DNA of 64,000 bases from assembly GCF_000701905.1 (NCBI RefSeq), contig NZ_JNKC01000001.1, positions 868,001 to 932,000 of the forward strand, in the 5' to 3' direction. The notes beneath the pieces are model-generated. The model worked only from the letters and a program-made list of their open reading frames with translations. It made no database searches and had not been told where the DNA came from. Position 1 is the stretch's first letter. Every line of letters begins with the position of its first letter. Made by a program: the position numbers and the translations under genes. The DNA comes from Proteiniclasticum ruminis DSM 24773 (GTDB lineage: Bacteria > Bacillota > Clostridia > Clostridiales > Clostridiaceae). Positions 25,834 through 33,424 of the stretch are shown here, piece by piece.

Positions 25834-26208
25834 CTAGTCCTTCTGTGTTTCACCCAATCTCATTTCAAGGAATCTCTTCAACACAGGCACATGGCTTTTT
25901 TCAAGATCCTTCACAGAAGAGAGCAGTATCAGATCCTTCTCCTTCAGAAGACTTCTCCACTTTTCCATAAGGTCTTCCTGCAGCGGTATCCTCTGCAGCT
26001 CCTCCCAATAGGAAGACTGGAACTCTTCATAGGTAAGCACTTCTTCATGGTATGCTTTCCGAAGTTCAGTTGAAGGCGTCAGCTCTTTCGGCCAAAAATC
26101 CAGTGCTGCATTTTCTTTGGAAATCCCCCTGGGCCATAATCGGTCCACAAGGATCCGGACTCCATCCACAGTTTTCTCCTCATATATCCTTTTCATCCTG
26201 ATTGGCAT
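25834..26208 (-). CDS. DUF488 family protein
   Basis: 124 residues with the DUF488 pattern: RIYEEKTVDGVRILVDRLWP, then RGISKENAALDFWPKELTPS, RKAYHEE and LLSSVKDLEKSHVPVLKRFLE. Function unknown; these small proteins are sometimes linked to uric acid or stress clusters. Start is ATG 26208 with AGGAG 8 bases upstream; GTG 26217 lies inside that site. Confidence 0.82.
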   Translation of the reverse strand: MPIRMKRIYEEKTVDGVRILVDRLWPRGISKENAALDFWPKELTPSTELRKAYHEEVLTYEEFQSSYWEELQRIPLQEDLMEKWRSLLKEKDLILLSSVKDLEKSHVPVLKRFLEMRLGETQKD

Positions 26209-26245
26209 CTTCAGCACTCCTCGTTTTTCCTCATTATACTACGGG

Positions 26246-27574
26246 CTAAGCAGGAATACTCTTTTTCACCGGCAAGGACTTCTCTTTTCCTATAAAATAA
26301 AGAGAACACCCGATGACGAGCACTTCTGTGGCTAAGAAGGACATCCATACCCCATCCATCTTAAACAGCTCAGCCAGTATCATCACCATAGGTACCATCA
26401 CAAATACTCCTCGCAGAAGCGAGAGAAGGAATCCATGAGAAGCTCTTTCCACAGCACTGAGATAGGTGCTGATGATGATATTGACTCCAGCCAGCAGTAG
26501 ACCTGAGAAGTAGAGCACAAGGCCCCTTTCTGCAAGAAGAGCGATTTTTTCATTGTCTTCTCCATTGAAGGCAGCCACCATCGGTGCAGAGAACAAAAGG
26601 GCTGTTAAATATAAGATCCCGCCAATGAGTGCTGCTGAGTATAGGCCGTACTTCAGAACATCTTTCAACTGCTTTTCTTTTTTCTGTCCATAATACTTAC
26701 TCACCAGAGGCTGCATACCTTGAGAAAGACCTGTGAAAATCGCAAGGCATACAAGAGCAAGGTTCGCCACAATCCCATAAGCTGCCACGCCTAGATTTCC
26801 TTCAAGTTTTAAAATCACCAGATTGAAAATCATAAGAACCAGTCCCGAAGATACTTCCACCACGAAAGAAGACGCCCCTAACGTAAAGTGGTCCATCATT
26901 ATCCTCCAAGAGAAACTTCTTGCGAATCCTTCAAACAGCTCCTTTCTCCTTCTGAAATGAGGCACGAGAAAAATCATACTGATGAGAGGCGCTAGTGATG
27001 TGGCAAAGACTGCACCAAATATCCCCATACCGAGTGTAAACATGAAGATATAGTCCAGGATGATATTGGAAAGGCTGCCGGCGATCATGGCGGTCATAGC
27101 ACCCTTAGGATTGTGATCATTTCGCACAAAAGCTAATAGAATATTGTTGAAAAGAAAAAATGGAGAAAACAGAAGAATGGTGCCCAAGTAAGTTTTTGTC
27201 ATGGCAAAGGTTTCATTGTCAGCTCCTAGAAGCGTCGCAATCTGCTCTGTAAAGAGAATACCCGCCAGCATAAAAAAGAGACTGAACATAAGCCCTGTTT
27301 TCAGAGCATGCTGGAAGATTTCCCTGCTTTCTTTCTCCTTCCCTACAGACTTCAGAATGGCAAACCGTGTGGCTCCTCCAACCCCTATCATGAGTCCCAC
27401 ACCGTGCTGGATACTGTAGATAGAGATAGAGAAATTAAGTGCTGTGAGCCCCAAAGGACCCAAACTTTTGGCGATGAAAAAAGTATCCGCGAGAATATAG
27501 ATGGAAATGGCCATCATCCCCATGATATTGAGACTCACATATCTGAGAAATGTATTAAAAACTGATTGTTTCAT
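26246..27574 (-). CDS. MATE family multidrug/Na+ antiporter
   Basis: 442 residues with twelve hydrophobic segments and the MATE internal repeat. N-terminal signature ISIYILADTFFIAKSLGPLGLTALN and second-half signature YGIVANLALVCLAIFTGLSQGMQPLVSKYYG mark the MepA-like branch. It exports cationic drugs or dyes by ion antiport. Start is ATG 27574 with AGGAG 7 bases upstream. Its transcript has a roughly 110-base leader ending in a hairpin plus U-tract directly before the ribosome site, which points to attenuation control. Confidence 0.88.
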   Translation of the reverse strand: MKQSVFNTFLRYVSLNIMGMMAISIYILADTFFIAKSLGPLGLTALNFSISIYSIQHGVGLMIGVGGATRFAILKSVGKEKESREIFQHALKTGLMFSLFFMLAGILFTEQIATLLGADNETFAMTKTYLGTILLFSPFFLFNNILLAFVRNDHNPKGAMTAMIAGSLSNIILDYIFMFTLGMGIFGAVFATSLAPLISMIFLVPHFRRRKELFEGFARSFSWRIMMDHFTLGASSFVVEVSSGLVLMIFNLVILKLEGNLGVAAYGIVANLALVCLAIFTGLSQGMQPLVSKYYGQKKEKQLKDVLKYGLYSAALIGGILYLTALLFSAPMVAAFNGEDNEKIALLAERGLVLYFSGLLLAGVNIIISTYLSAVERASHGFLLSLLRGVFVMVPMVMILAELFKMDGVWMSFLATEVLVIGCSLYFIGKEKSLPVKKSIPA

Positions 27575-27589
27575 TTTCCGCTCCTTCAC

Positions 27590-27673
27590 AAAAAACAAGG
27601 TGCTCATAGCATTCCTTCTTAGACCTAACGGAATGCTGTGAACACCTTGCAGCTTTTACCCGGTGGCAAAAGC
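27590..27673 (-). promoter_or_regulatory. Attenuator-like leader of the MATE gene
   Basis: On the minus strand: hairpin 1 GCTTTT...AAAAGC (27673-27652), then a 20-base-arm hairpin (27649-27630 with 27615-27596; CAAGGTG and GCATTCC arms, one internal mismatch region) followed by six T (27595-27590). The U-tract ends about 7 bases before the SD of MATE. No match to a riboswitch class I recognise. Confidence 0.6.
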
Positions 27674-27700
27674 GAAGTTTTCTTATTTATTTACTTTATG

Positions 27701-27729
27701 ATTTTAGTGGATATGTCATTTCTTGTCAA
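27701..27729 (-). promoter_or_regulatory. SigA promoter of the MATE leader
   Basis: Minus strand TTGACA (27729-27724), 17-base spacer, TAAAAT (27706-27701). The -35 overlaps the stop codon of the upstream chromate transporter gene and lies in a 7+1+7 palindrome TTTCTTG-T-CAAGAAA (27719-27733), a possible operator. Confidence 0.65.
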
Positions 27730-28292
27730 GAAAAGAGCTGAAGAAGAAGATTCCCACCGATGCCAATAAACGCGCCGATGACAATGAGCACAATGAGATC
27801 GAACCGTTTGGAAAGCTTCAGGAAAAATCCGATGATAAAGGCCGCCACAGCCACAACACTGATATTTGATACTGAAACAGCCCCCTCAAAAAGAGAGCTC
27901 TCCATCATACTGATGGCAGCGATGGCAATGAGTCCTACAATACCAGGTTTCAGCCCTTTCAGCATTTTGTCCAGGAATCCAATCTTCTTGTCCCGGAAGA
28001 TAAAATAAGCCAGAATCATCATGAGGATAAATTGTGGCGTCACATTAGCTAGAGTTGCCACAATGGCGCCGGGAACACCAGCAACCTTGGTTCCCACAAA
28101 GGTCGCAGAGTTGATGGCAATGGGACCTGGAGTCATCTGAGAAAGAGACACAAGATCCGTCATTTCTTTGATGCTCATCCATCCACGTTCTTCCACCACA
28201 AATCTCTGAATAAGGGGAAGCACTGCATAGCCTCCACCGAAGGCAAAGGCTCCGATCTGAAGAAATACGAAGTACAGCTCGAGTAATACCAT
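27726..28292 (-). CDS. Chromate transporter, ChrA half (short-chain), subunit 2
   Basis: 188 residues with five to six hydrophobic segments and the CHR motif FGGGYAVLPLIQRFVVEERGW and SQMTPGPIAINSATFVG. Short-chain ChrA proteins work as pairs of oppositely oriented halves; its partner is the next gene upstream, one base away. It may export chromate by proton or sulfate exchange, though many clostridial pairs have unknown substrates. Confidence 0.85.
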   Translation of the reverse strand: MVLLELYFVFLQIGAFAFGGGYAVLPLIQRFVVEERGWMSIKEMTDLVSLSQMTPGPIAINSATFVGTKVAGVPGAIVATLANVTPQFILMMILAYFIFRDKKIGFLDKMLKGLKPGIVGLIAIAAISMMESSLFEGAVSVSNISVVAVAAFIIGFFLKLSKRFDLIVLIVIGAFIGIGGNLLLQLFS

Positions 28293-28293
28293 G

Positions 28294-28857
28294 TTACTTC
28301 ACCTTCCCTTCATCCACCAGGGTAAAGGTGGCAAACCCAAGAAGCGCCAAGGTCAAAATGATGATGATGGTGTGGACCTGAAAAAAGAAACTGGCCACAA
28401 AAGCACCAATCATTAGAATCAGACTGAAGATTTTATGTTTCTTCAGGGCAGCTTTTCCCATATCATAGACCGTCAGCACCAGAACAGCGCTGATGACGCC
28501 TCCCATGCCAAGAAGCGCGGACTTCACCCAAAAATTATTGGAAAAAGCATCATAGAAGTAAAACAGAACAGAGATGATCAGGAGGCAAGGCAAAACAGAT
28601 GCCAAAAGAGCCGTTAGGGCCCCCTTCCATCCTCTCAGCCTGTACCCTGTAAGCAGAGACGTGCTGATGGCCATGGCGCCAGGCCCAGACTGGGCAAGAG
28701 CAACCAGGCTCAGCATTTCCTCTTCATCAATGAGTCCTCTTTTTTTCATAAATTCATCCCGGATCACCGGTACTATGGTATAGCCTCCTCCGAAGGTCAC
28801 GGCATTGATCTTAAAAAAGGTGCCAAAAATCTCCATCAGAGAGATACTTTCTTTCAT
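28294..28857 (-). CDS. Chromate transporter, ChrA half (short-chain), subunit 1
   Basis: 187 residues, CHR motif FGGGYTIVPVIRDEFMKKRGL and AQSGPGAMAISTSLLTGYRL, with five to six membrane segments. Start ATG 28857 overlaps the end of the frame before the GGT stop region closely (GGT stops at 28872), with AAGGAG upstream. Forms an operon with the gamma-glutamyltransferase and the second ChrA half. Confidence 0.85.
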   Translation of the reverse strand: MKESISLMEIFGTFFKINAVTFGGGYTIVPVIRDEFMKKRGLIDEEEMLSLVALAQSGPGAMAISTSLLTGYRLRGWKGALTALLASVLPCLLIISVLFYFYDAFSNNFWVKSALLGMGGVISAVLVLTVYDMGKAALKKHKIFSLILMIGAFVASFFFQVHTIIIILTLALLGFATFTLVDEGKVK

Positions 28858-28871
28858 TTCTCATTCTCCTT

Positions 28872-30476
28872 TTAGTATACCGCAGGATTGCTGTCGGTTC
28901 TTGATTCTGTCCCCACTGCATAGGCACCGGAGTCCATCTTGATGATGATCTGTCCTCGCCCAAAATGAGATCTGTCCTCTTCCACCTGCACCTCGTGTCC
29001 CTTGCTCTTAAGATCTTCCATGACATTTTTGTCAAAGGCCTTCTCCACCACAAAGGACTTTTCCTTCATCCACTGCCATCTGGGCGCATCCAGTGCCATC
29101 TGTGGGTTCATCTGGAAGTCAATCAGGTTAGAGACCACCTGGAAATGGCCCTGGGGCTGCATGTAGCCGCCCATGACTCCAAATACAGCCTTGCATTTGC
29201 CTTCTTTCATGAGCATTCCCGGAATGATGGTGTGATAGGTCTTCTTCCCAGGCCCCAGGACATTCACATGATTCTCCTGAAGACTGAAATCAGCACCCCG
29301 ATTCTGAAGAGAGATTCCAGTACCCTCCACCACGATGCCGCTGCCAAATCCCATATAGTTGGACTGGATCATGGAGACCATATTGCCATCCTTATCTGCT
29401 GTATTGAGATATACGGTGCCGCTGGTATACGGATCATCATAGGTATGGATCACCGCTTCCTCTGTGATGGACTGATATCTTTTCCTTCCATACTCTTCTG
29501 TGAGAAGCGCTTTGGGATCCATCCTCATGACCTTTGGGTCTGTAATGTAGTGCATGCCATCTGCAAAGGCCATCTTCATGGACTCAAACATTCCATGATA
29601 GTAGGCAGCATCCCTTCCTTCAATCTCCTGGTTCTTAAAAATGTTCAGCGCCATCAGCGCCACCATGCCCTGACCGCTGGGTGGAAGCTCCACCACATCA
29701 TATCCTTTATAGTGTACAGAAAGAGGTTCCACAAAAGAAGACTCGAACACTTCCAGGTCGCTCTTTCTGAGATATCCTCCATGCTTTATGGCATCTTTTT
29801 CTATCCGCTCCGCAAGCTCCCCTTGATAGAATGCTTTTGCACCTGATTCAGCAATGAGTCTCAAGGTCTTCCCATGATTCGGAAGCTTCAACATCTGGAA
29901 AGGTTCAGGTGCTTTTCCATCAAACGTAAAAGTTCGGAACCATTCCTCATATTGGGGATCGTCTTTGTAAATAACCTGATATTTATCAAAGGCTCTTTGC
30001 CACATGAGCGCAGTATGTGCCGCCACAGGAAATCCATTTTCAGCATAGTCTATGGCAGGCGCTAGACACTCGGAAAGGGATAGATTTCCAAATCTTTCAG
30101 AAAGACTGGCCCATCCTTTGGGTGCGCCAGGAACCGTCACAGGAGTCCAGCCATGAACTGGCATCTTCTCATGTTTTTCTCTGATTTCATCTAGTGAAAT
30201 ACCCATGGGAGATGGTCCATTGGAGTTCATTCCGTAAAGTTTATCCTTCATCCACACTAAAGCAAAATTATCACTGCCGATGCCATTGGCTGTGGGTTCC
30301 ACAACGGTCAGGCAAGCTGCCGCCGCAATGGCTGCATCCACGGCATTCCCACCTTTTTTCAGTATATCAAGACCAGCCTGTGCAGCCAACGGATTTCCCG
30401 TTGCCACTACGCCTCTTGCAGCACCTAGGGTCAGTCTCTCTGACGCATAAGGCTGAATATTTGGATCAAATTTCAT
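28872..30476 (-). CDS. Gamma-glutamyltransferase family protein
   Basis: 534 residues of the Ntn-hydrolase GGT family: RGVVATGNPLAAQAGLDILKKGGNAVDAA at the N-terminus, and the small-subunit start SGTVYLNTADKDGNMVSMIQ, in which the Thr of SGT is the likely autoprocessing nucleophile, followed by GSGIVVEGTGISLQNRG. No signal peptide, so it is probably cytoplasmic, unlike classic secreted GGT. Closer to YwrD-like proteins. Start is ATG 30476 with AGGAG 9 bases upstream. First gene of an operon with the two ChrA halves. Confidence 0.82.
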   Translation of the reverse strand: MKFDPNIQPYASERLTLGAARGVVATGNPLAAQAGLDILKKGGNAVDAAIAAAACLTVVEPTANGIGSDNFALVWMKDKLYGMNSNGPSPMGISLDEIREKHEKMPVHGWTPVTVPGAPKGWASLSERFGNLSLSECLAPAIDYAENGFPVAAHTALMWQRAFDKYQVIYKDDPQYEEWFRTFTFDGKAPEPFQMLKLPNHGKTLRLIAESGAKAFYQGELAERIEKDAIKHGGYLRKSDLEVFESSFVEPLSVHYKGYDVVELPPSGQGMVALMALNIFKNQEIEGRDAAYYHGMFESMKMAFADGMHYITDPKVMRMDPKALLTEEYGRKRYQSITEEAVIHTYDDPYTSGTVYLNTADKDGNMVSMIQSNYMGFGSGIVVEGTGISLQNRGADFSLQENHVNVLGPGKKTYHTIIPGMLMKEGKCKAVFGVMGGYMQPQGHFQVVSNLIDFQMNPQMALDAPRWQWMKEKSFVVEKAFDKNVMEDLKSKGHEVQVEEDRSHFGRGQIIIKMDSGAYAVGTESRTDSNPAVY

Positions 30477-30586
30477 TAAAAATCGCTCCTCACACACATA
30501 CTATATTGCCGGTACTATTTCTTTTGTTCCTGCTTCTCTTAGGATTTTTGTCCCTTTCAGCATAGAGATCCCCGGCCACATCCCTC

Positions 30587-30592
30587 ATTATA
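30587..30592 (-). promoter_or_regulatory. -10 element of the GGT-chrA operon
   Basis: TATAAT on the minus strand about 110 bases upstream of the GGT start, directly after the terminator at 30597. A convincing -35 is not seen. The 100-base leader holds GCCGG/CCGGC closing arms and smaller internal pairs. Confidence 0.4.
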
Positions 30593-30596
30593 CCTG

Positions 30597-30625
30597 AAAA
30601 AAACTTTTCCGGAAGAGATCCGGAA
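30597..30625 (-). terminator. Second hairpin terminator after the DUF1801-DUF1905 gene
   Basis: TTCCGGA/TCCGGAA with a 5-base loop and, on the minus strand, seven T after a short AAAG. Confidence 0.6.
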
Positions 30626-30644
30626 GGAAAGTGTTCCGCTTCAC

Positions 30645-30688
30645 AAAAAACTGATAGGAAGATGTTCTCACTGGATCATCTTCCTATC
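30645..30688 (-). terminator. Terminator of the DUF1801-DUF1905 gene
   Basis: Perfect 12-base stem GATAGGAAGATG / CATCTTCCTATC with a 12-base loop and a run of six T on the minus strand, starting 9 bases after the stop at 30697. Confidence 0.85.
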
Positions 30689-30696
30689 TTCATATC

Positions 30697-31485
30697 CTAT
30701 TCTCTTTCTGATAGGGTCACTTGAACGGTGTCTCCAGGTTCTTTTCCAATCTTTTTCCGGATGGCTTTCTGAATACCAATGATATAACAGATGCTTCCAT
30801 CCTCGTTTTTCAGCCCCATGTTGACGATACTCCCTTCATAAGGTTCACCATCGAAGGCCGCATGGACCTTTACTCTTCCCTTTTGAAACTCTTCCCGCAG
30901 ATCATAGGGAAAAACCACATAAGCGCCATCTTTGTCAGGCACCTTTTCAATCACTGCTTCGTAGGTATAGACTTTTTTCTTGCCATTTGCGTTGAACTCA
31001 TCACTTTTCTTCCTGCTTTTTTTGGAAGATTCCGCTTCCCCTAGAATTCTCTCATAGGATTCCACATAGGATTCCGGTGTCCATTTTTTAAAAAGCTTTG
31101 CCAGAAGACCATAAGGAATATGTTCTGGATTCTTCAGGCGGATGCAGCTTTTTCCCATATCGAGCTTCGTTGGCACCTCTTTCTTGTATTCTTCCTCAAA
31201 CCAGAGAGTAGCCGCTTTGTCTCCGTATAACCCCATATGATAGAGAGCAATATGACCTTTCTGGACTGCCAATGAGATAAAAGGAAGAGGCTCTCCTTTT
31301 TTCACATGATACCCCTTCTCATATAAAGAAAGTGGCACCACATAAGAAATCATACCTTCCCCATACCTCATTTCAAAACCTACGGGAAGATTCTCTTCTG
31401 CCGTTTTTAAGATTTTTTCTAAAGCGTCTCTTGTCTCTCTTGGAAGATCCTCATAAAATTCTTGTTCATCCTTAGTTCTATTCAT
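30697..31485 (-). CDS. DUF1801-DUF1905 two-domain protein
   Basis: 262 residues. Residues 10-140 resemble DUF1801 (LPRETRDALEKILKTAEENLPVGFEMRYGEGMISYVVP; YGDKAATLWFEEEYKKE), a fold linked to YdhG/frataxin-like proteins. A Lys/Ser-rich linker (152-168) leads to a DUF1905 beta-barrel (TYEAVIEKVPDKDGAYVVFPYDLREEF to the end). Function unknown. Ribosome site AGGGG before ATG. Groups loosely with the small VOC, YciI and DUF3795 genes upstream, with 9 bases to the VOC gene. Confidence 0.78.
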   Translation of the reverse strand: MNRTKDEQEFYEDLPRETRDALEKILKTAEENLPVGFEMRYGEGMISYVVPLSLYEKGYHVKKGEPLPFISLAVQKGHIALYHMGLYGDKAATLWFEEEYKKEVPTKLDMGKSCIRLKNPEHIPYGLLAKLFKKWTPESYVESYERILGEAESSKKSRKKSDEFNANGKKKVYTYEAVIEKVPDKDGAYVVFPYDLREEFQKGRVKVHAAFDGEPYEGSIVNMGLKNEDGSICYIIGIQKAIRKKIGKEPGDTVQVTLSERE

Positions 31486-31494
31486 TATTCACCC

Positions 31495-31905
31495 CTACTC
31501 TTCATGATTGAACTGCCAGCTGACACCAAACTGATCGATGGCAGCGCCATAGCACTTGCTCCAGAAGGTCTCCTGCAGATCCATCTCAACCCGCCCGCCT
31601 TCTTTGATCTTATGGAACTGGGCTTTCAGCTCCTCCATATCCTTGGACGTCACCATAATACTGACATTTTCTCCCACAGTCACAGGGCTGCCTGGAAAAG
31701 CATCTGAAAACATGATGAAGTCTCCCGAAATCCTCATACTGGTATGCATAATGAGTTTTTTCTCTTCTTCACTCAAGGGATAGTCACTGCTTGGGTGATC
31801 TCCAAAGGTCATGATTTCATCTGAAACAGTCCCAAACACTTCACTATAGAACTCCACAGCTTCTCTGCAGTTGCCGTTAAAAATCAGATAAATACCTACA
31901 GCCAT
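31495..31905 (-). CDS. VOC family protein, PhnB-like
   Basis: 136 residues. Glyoxalase-fold protein of the PhnB/3-demethylubiquinone-methyltransferase-like group: IYLIFNGNCREAVEFYSEVFG, HTSMRISGDFIMFSDAFPG and WSKCYGAAIDQFGVSWQFNHE. Metal-binding residues of true glyoxalases are only partly conserved, so activity is unknown. Good AAGGAGG site upstream. Confidence 0.83.
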   Translation of the reverse strand: MAVGIYLIFNGNCREAVEFYSEVFGTVSDEIMTFGDHPSSDYPLSEEEKKLIMHTSMRISGDFIMFSDAFPGSPVTVGENVSIMVTSKDMEELKAQFHKIKEGGRVEMDLQETFWSKCYGAAIDQFGVSWQFNHEE

Positions 31906-31935
31906 TTTTCTTCCTCCTTCCTTTTATATCATTCA

Positions 31936-32247
31936 TTACGTTCTCATGAGCGCCACATGGTAAGGAAAAAGCTCCGCGCCCATGATGCCTGTGTAAACAC
32001 CAGGATCCTCTTCCATCCGCCTTCTTGCTTCCATTTCATTTTCAGCTTCCAGAACGACAATACCAAAGGTCTTCTCATCCATTCCTTTGGTCTTGCCCGC
32101 AAGGATCAGAATACCCAGCTCTTTCAGTTTTTCCAGATAGGCAAAGTGCTGGTCCACCGCTTCATTCTCCTTCTCAGTCCAGTTTTCTTCAAGAAGCAGA
32201 TCTTCTCTCGGTTTCAACACATAGATAAACTCCTGTTTAAGGTTCAT
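31936..32247 (-). CDS. YciI family protein
   Basis: 103 residues with the ferredoxin-like YciI/DGPF pattern: FIYVLKPRED, AVDQHFAYLEKLKELGILILAGKT, FGIVVLEAENEMEARRRMEEDPGV. Function unknown; some members are dehydrochlorinase-like or accessory. AAGGAG is upstream. Thirty bases separate it from the VOC gene. Confidence 0.85.
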   Translation of the reverse strand: MNLKQEFIYVLKPREDLLLEENWTEKENEAVDQHFAYLEKLKELGILILAGKTKGMDEKTFGIVVLEAENEMEARRRMEEDPGVYTGIMGAELFPYHVALMRT

Positions 32248-32282
32248 GCCATGACTCTCCTTCGTTTATACTTCTCAAGTGA

Positions 32283-32738
32283 TTATGTCTTCTTTTCTCT
32301 GTTCCAGCAGTATTTCTTATTTTTCTGGAGAGTTTCCAGCTCACAAAAGAGGCATAATCCATTGTGAGCACACCTGAGCTCTCCACAGTTTGGGCAAATC
32401 CATTTCAGGTTCTGATTTTTTAAAAACGCCTCCATCCCCTCTACCCGGATCTCTTCCAGGTTTTCAAGCATACTCATATGATACTTTTCACGGTATCTCT
32501 TATCGAGAGCTCTCAGGTCTTTACAGGGATACTTCTCACATTGAAAACAAAACCTCACGAGGCCTTCCCCTAAAAGCCTGCATTTGTATCCCATATGAGT
32601 ACAGTTTTTTCCTCTGGGAACACATGCGGGGCAGTAGGTTTTATGAAATCCTTCTTTATTCAGGTCTCCCTTGTAGAACTGATAATTGACACATAGACTG
32701 CAGTTCATGCCGCATGGAGCGATAAGCTCCTCTTTCAT
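32283..32738 (-). CDS. DUF3795 cysteine-rich protein
   Basis: 151 residues. Begins MKEELIAPCGMNCSLCVNYQ and has further Cys motifs CPACVPRGKNCTHMGYKC, CFQCEKYPC and a C-terminal zinc-ribbon-like CPNCGELRCAHNGLCLFC. Probably binds Zn or an Fe-S cluster. Start is ATG 32738 with GGAG close upstream; TTG 32756 overlaps that site. Function unknown. Confidence 0.8.
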   Translation of the reverse strand: MKEELIAPCGMNCSLCVNYQFYKGDLNKEGFHKTYCPACVPRGKNCTHMGYKCRLLGEGLVRFCFQCEKYPCKDLRALDKRYREKYHMSMLENLEEIRVEGMEAFLKNQNLKWICPNCGELRCAHNGLCLFCELETLQKNKKYCWNREKKT

Positions 32739-32810
32739 TTTTCTCCACCCCTTCAAGAAAGTAGATCACTGTAAGGCACCTGCCTCTTTATCGTCTGTTA
32801 TAACAATCCT

Positions 32811-33218
32811 CTAGTGATGGTTTCCAGTCTCATGGCACCACCGGGTCATATCATAGATCAGCTTTTTATCAAGGGGCCTGTCATAGAGAAACTGAACCGC
32901 ACCTTTACTGTAGGTCAGCCCTTCAAACCTTTCTTTAAAATGCTCTATGGCCACAGGACCTGGATAGAGTCCCCAGTGGTTCTTAAAAGCGGCAAAATGG
33001 ATGATGTCATGAGTTCTATAGAACGTTGGCATCTTCCAGGAAATCTTCTCATAAACGCCGGGCACCGCAGATAAAATTGTTTCTCTGATTTCTCGAAGAA
33101 GAGGCTGAATCTCTTCCTTCTGAGAGAGAATATAGCTTTCTACTTCCTTCTTTTCCACTTCACAGACATGTCCTTTTTCCTTTTCATAGGCTGTTCCACA
33201 CTTCTTACAGGTCTTCAT
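32811..33218 (-). CDS. DUF1801 (YdhG-like) protein with N-terminal zinc knuckle
   Basis: 135 residues. CKKCGTAYEKEKGHVC at the N-terminus could bind zinc; the rest is the YdhG/DUF1801 fold, a frataxin-like iron chaperone relative (KEEIQPLLREIRETILSAVPG, YEKISWKMPTFYR, DIIHFAAFKNHWGLYPG). Start is ATG 33218, 9 bases after AAAGGAT. A second DUF1801-type protein lies at 30697. Confidence 0.8.
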   Translation of the reverse strand: MKTCKKCGTAYEKEKGHVCEVEKKEVESYILSQKEEIQPLLREIRETILSAVPGVYEKISWKMPTFYRTHDIIHFAAFKNHWGLYPGPVAIEHFKERFEGLTYSKGAVQFLYDRPLDKKLIYDMTRWCHETGNHH

Positions 33219-33380
33219 AAACTGCACATCCTTTATTCCATATAATGCATTCGTCCTCTTTCAGCACACTTCTTATGCTCAATATACTGGAATCTGAAGG
33301 GACATTCAATGAAGCTTTCAGCATACTAGAAGATGTTCTCAGAAAATTCAAATTCCTCAACAAAAACTATGAATAAATGC

Positions 33381-33386
33381 TATAAT
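33381..33386 (+). promoter_or_regulatory. -10 element of the Mga-like gene
   Basis: TATAAT, 38 bases before the ATG at 33425; no good -35 is seen, consistent with activator dependence. Confidence 0.4.
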
Positions 33387-33424
33387 TTTGGTATTGCCAA
33401 GACTATAGAAAGGAGAGCTGTGTA

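Noticed and set aside
28965-29846. 293-codon plus-strand frame opposite the gamma-glutamyltransferase
   Set aside because: Contained in a gene with full family motifs; no independent support.
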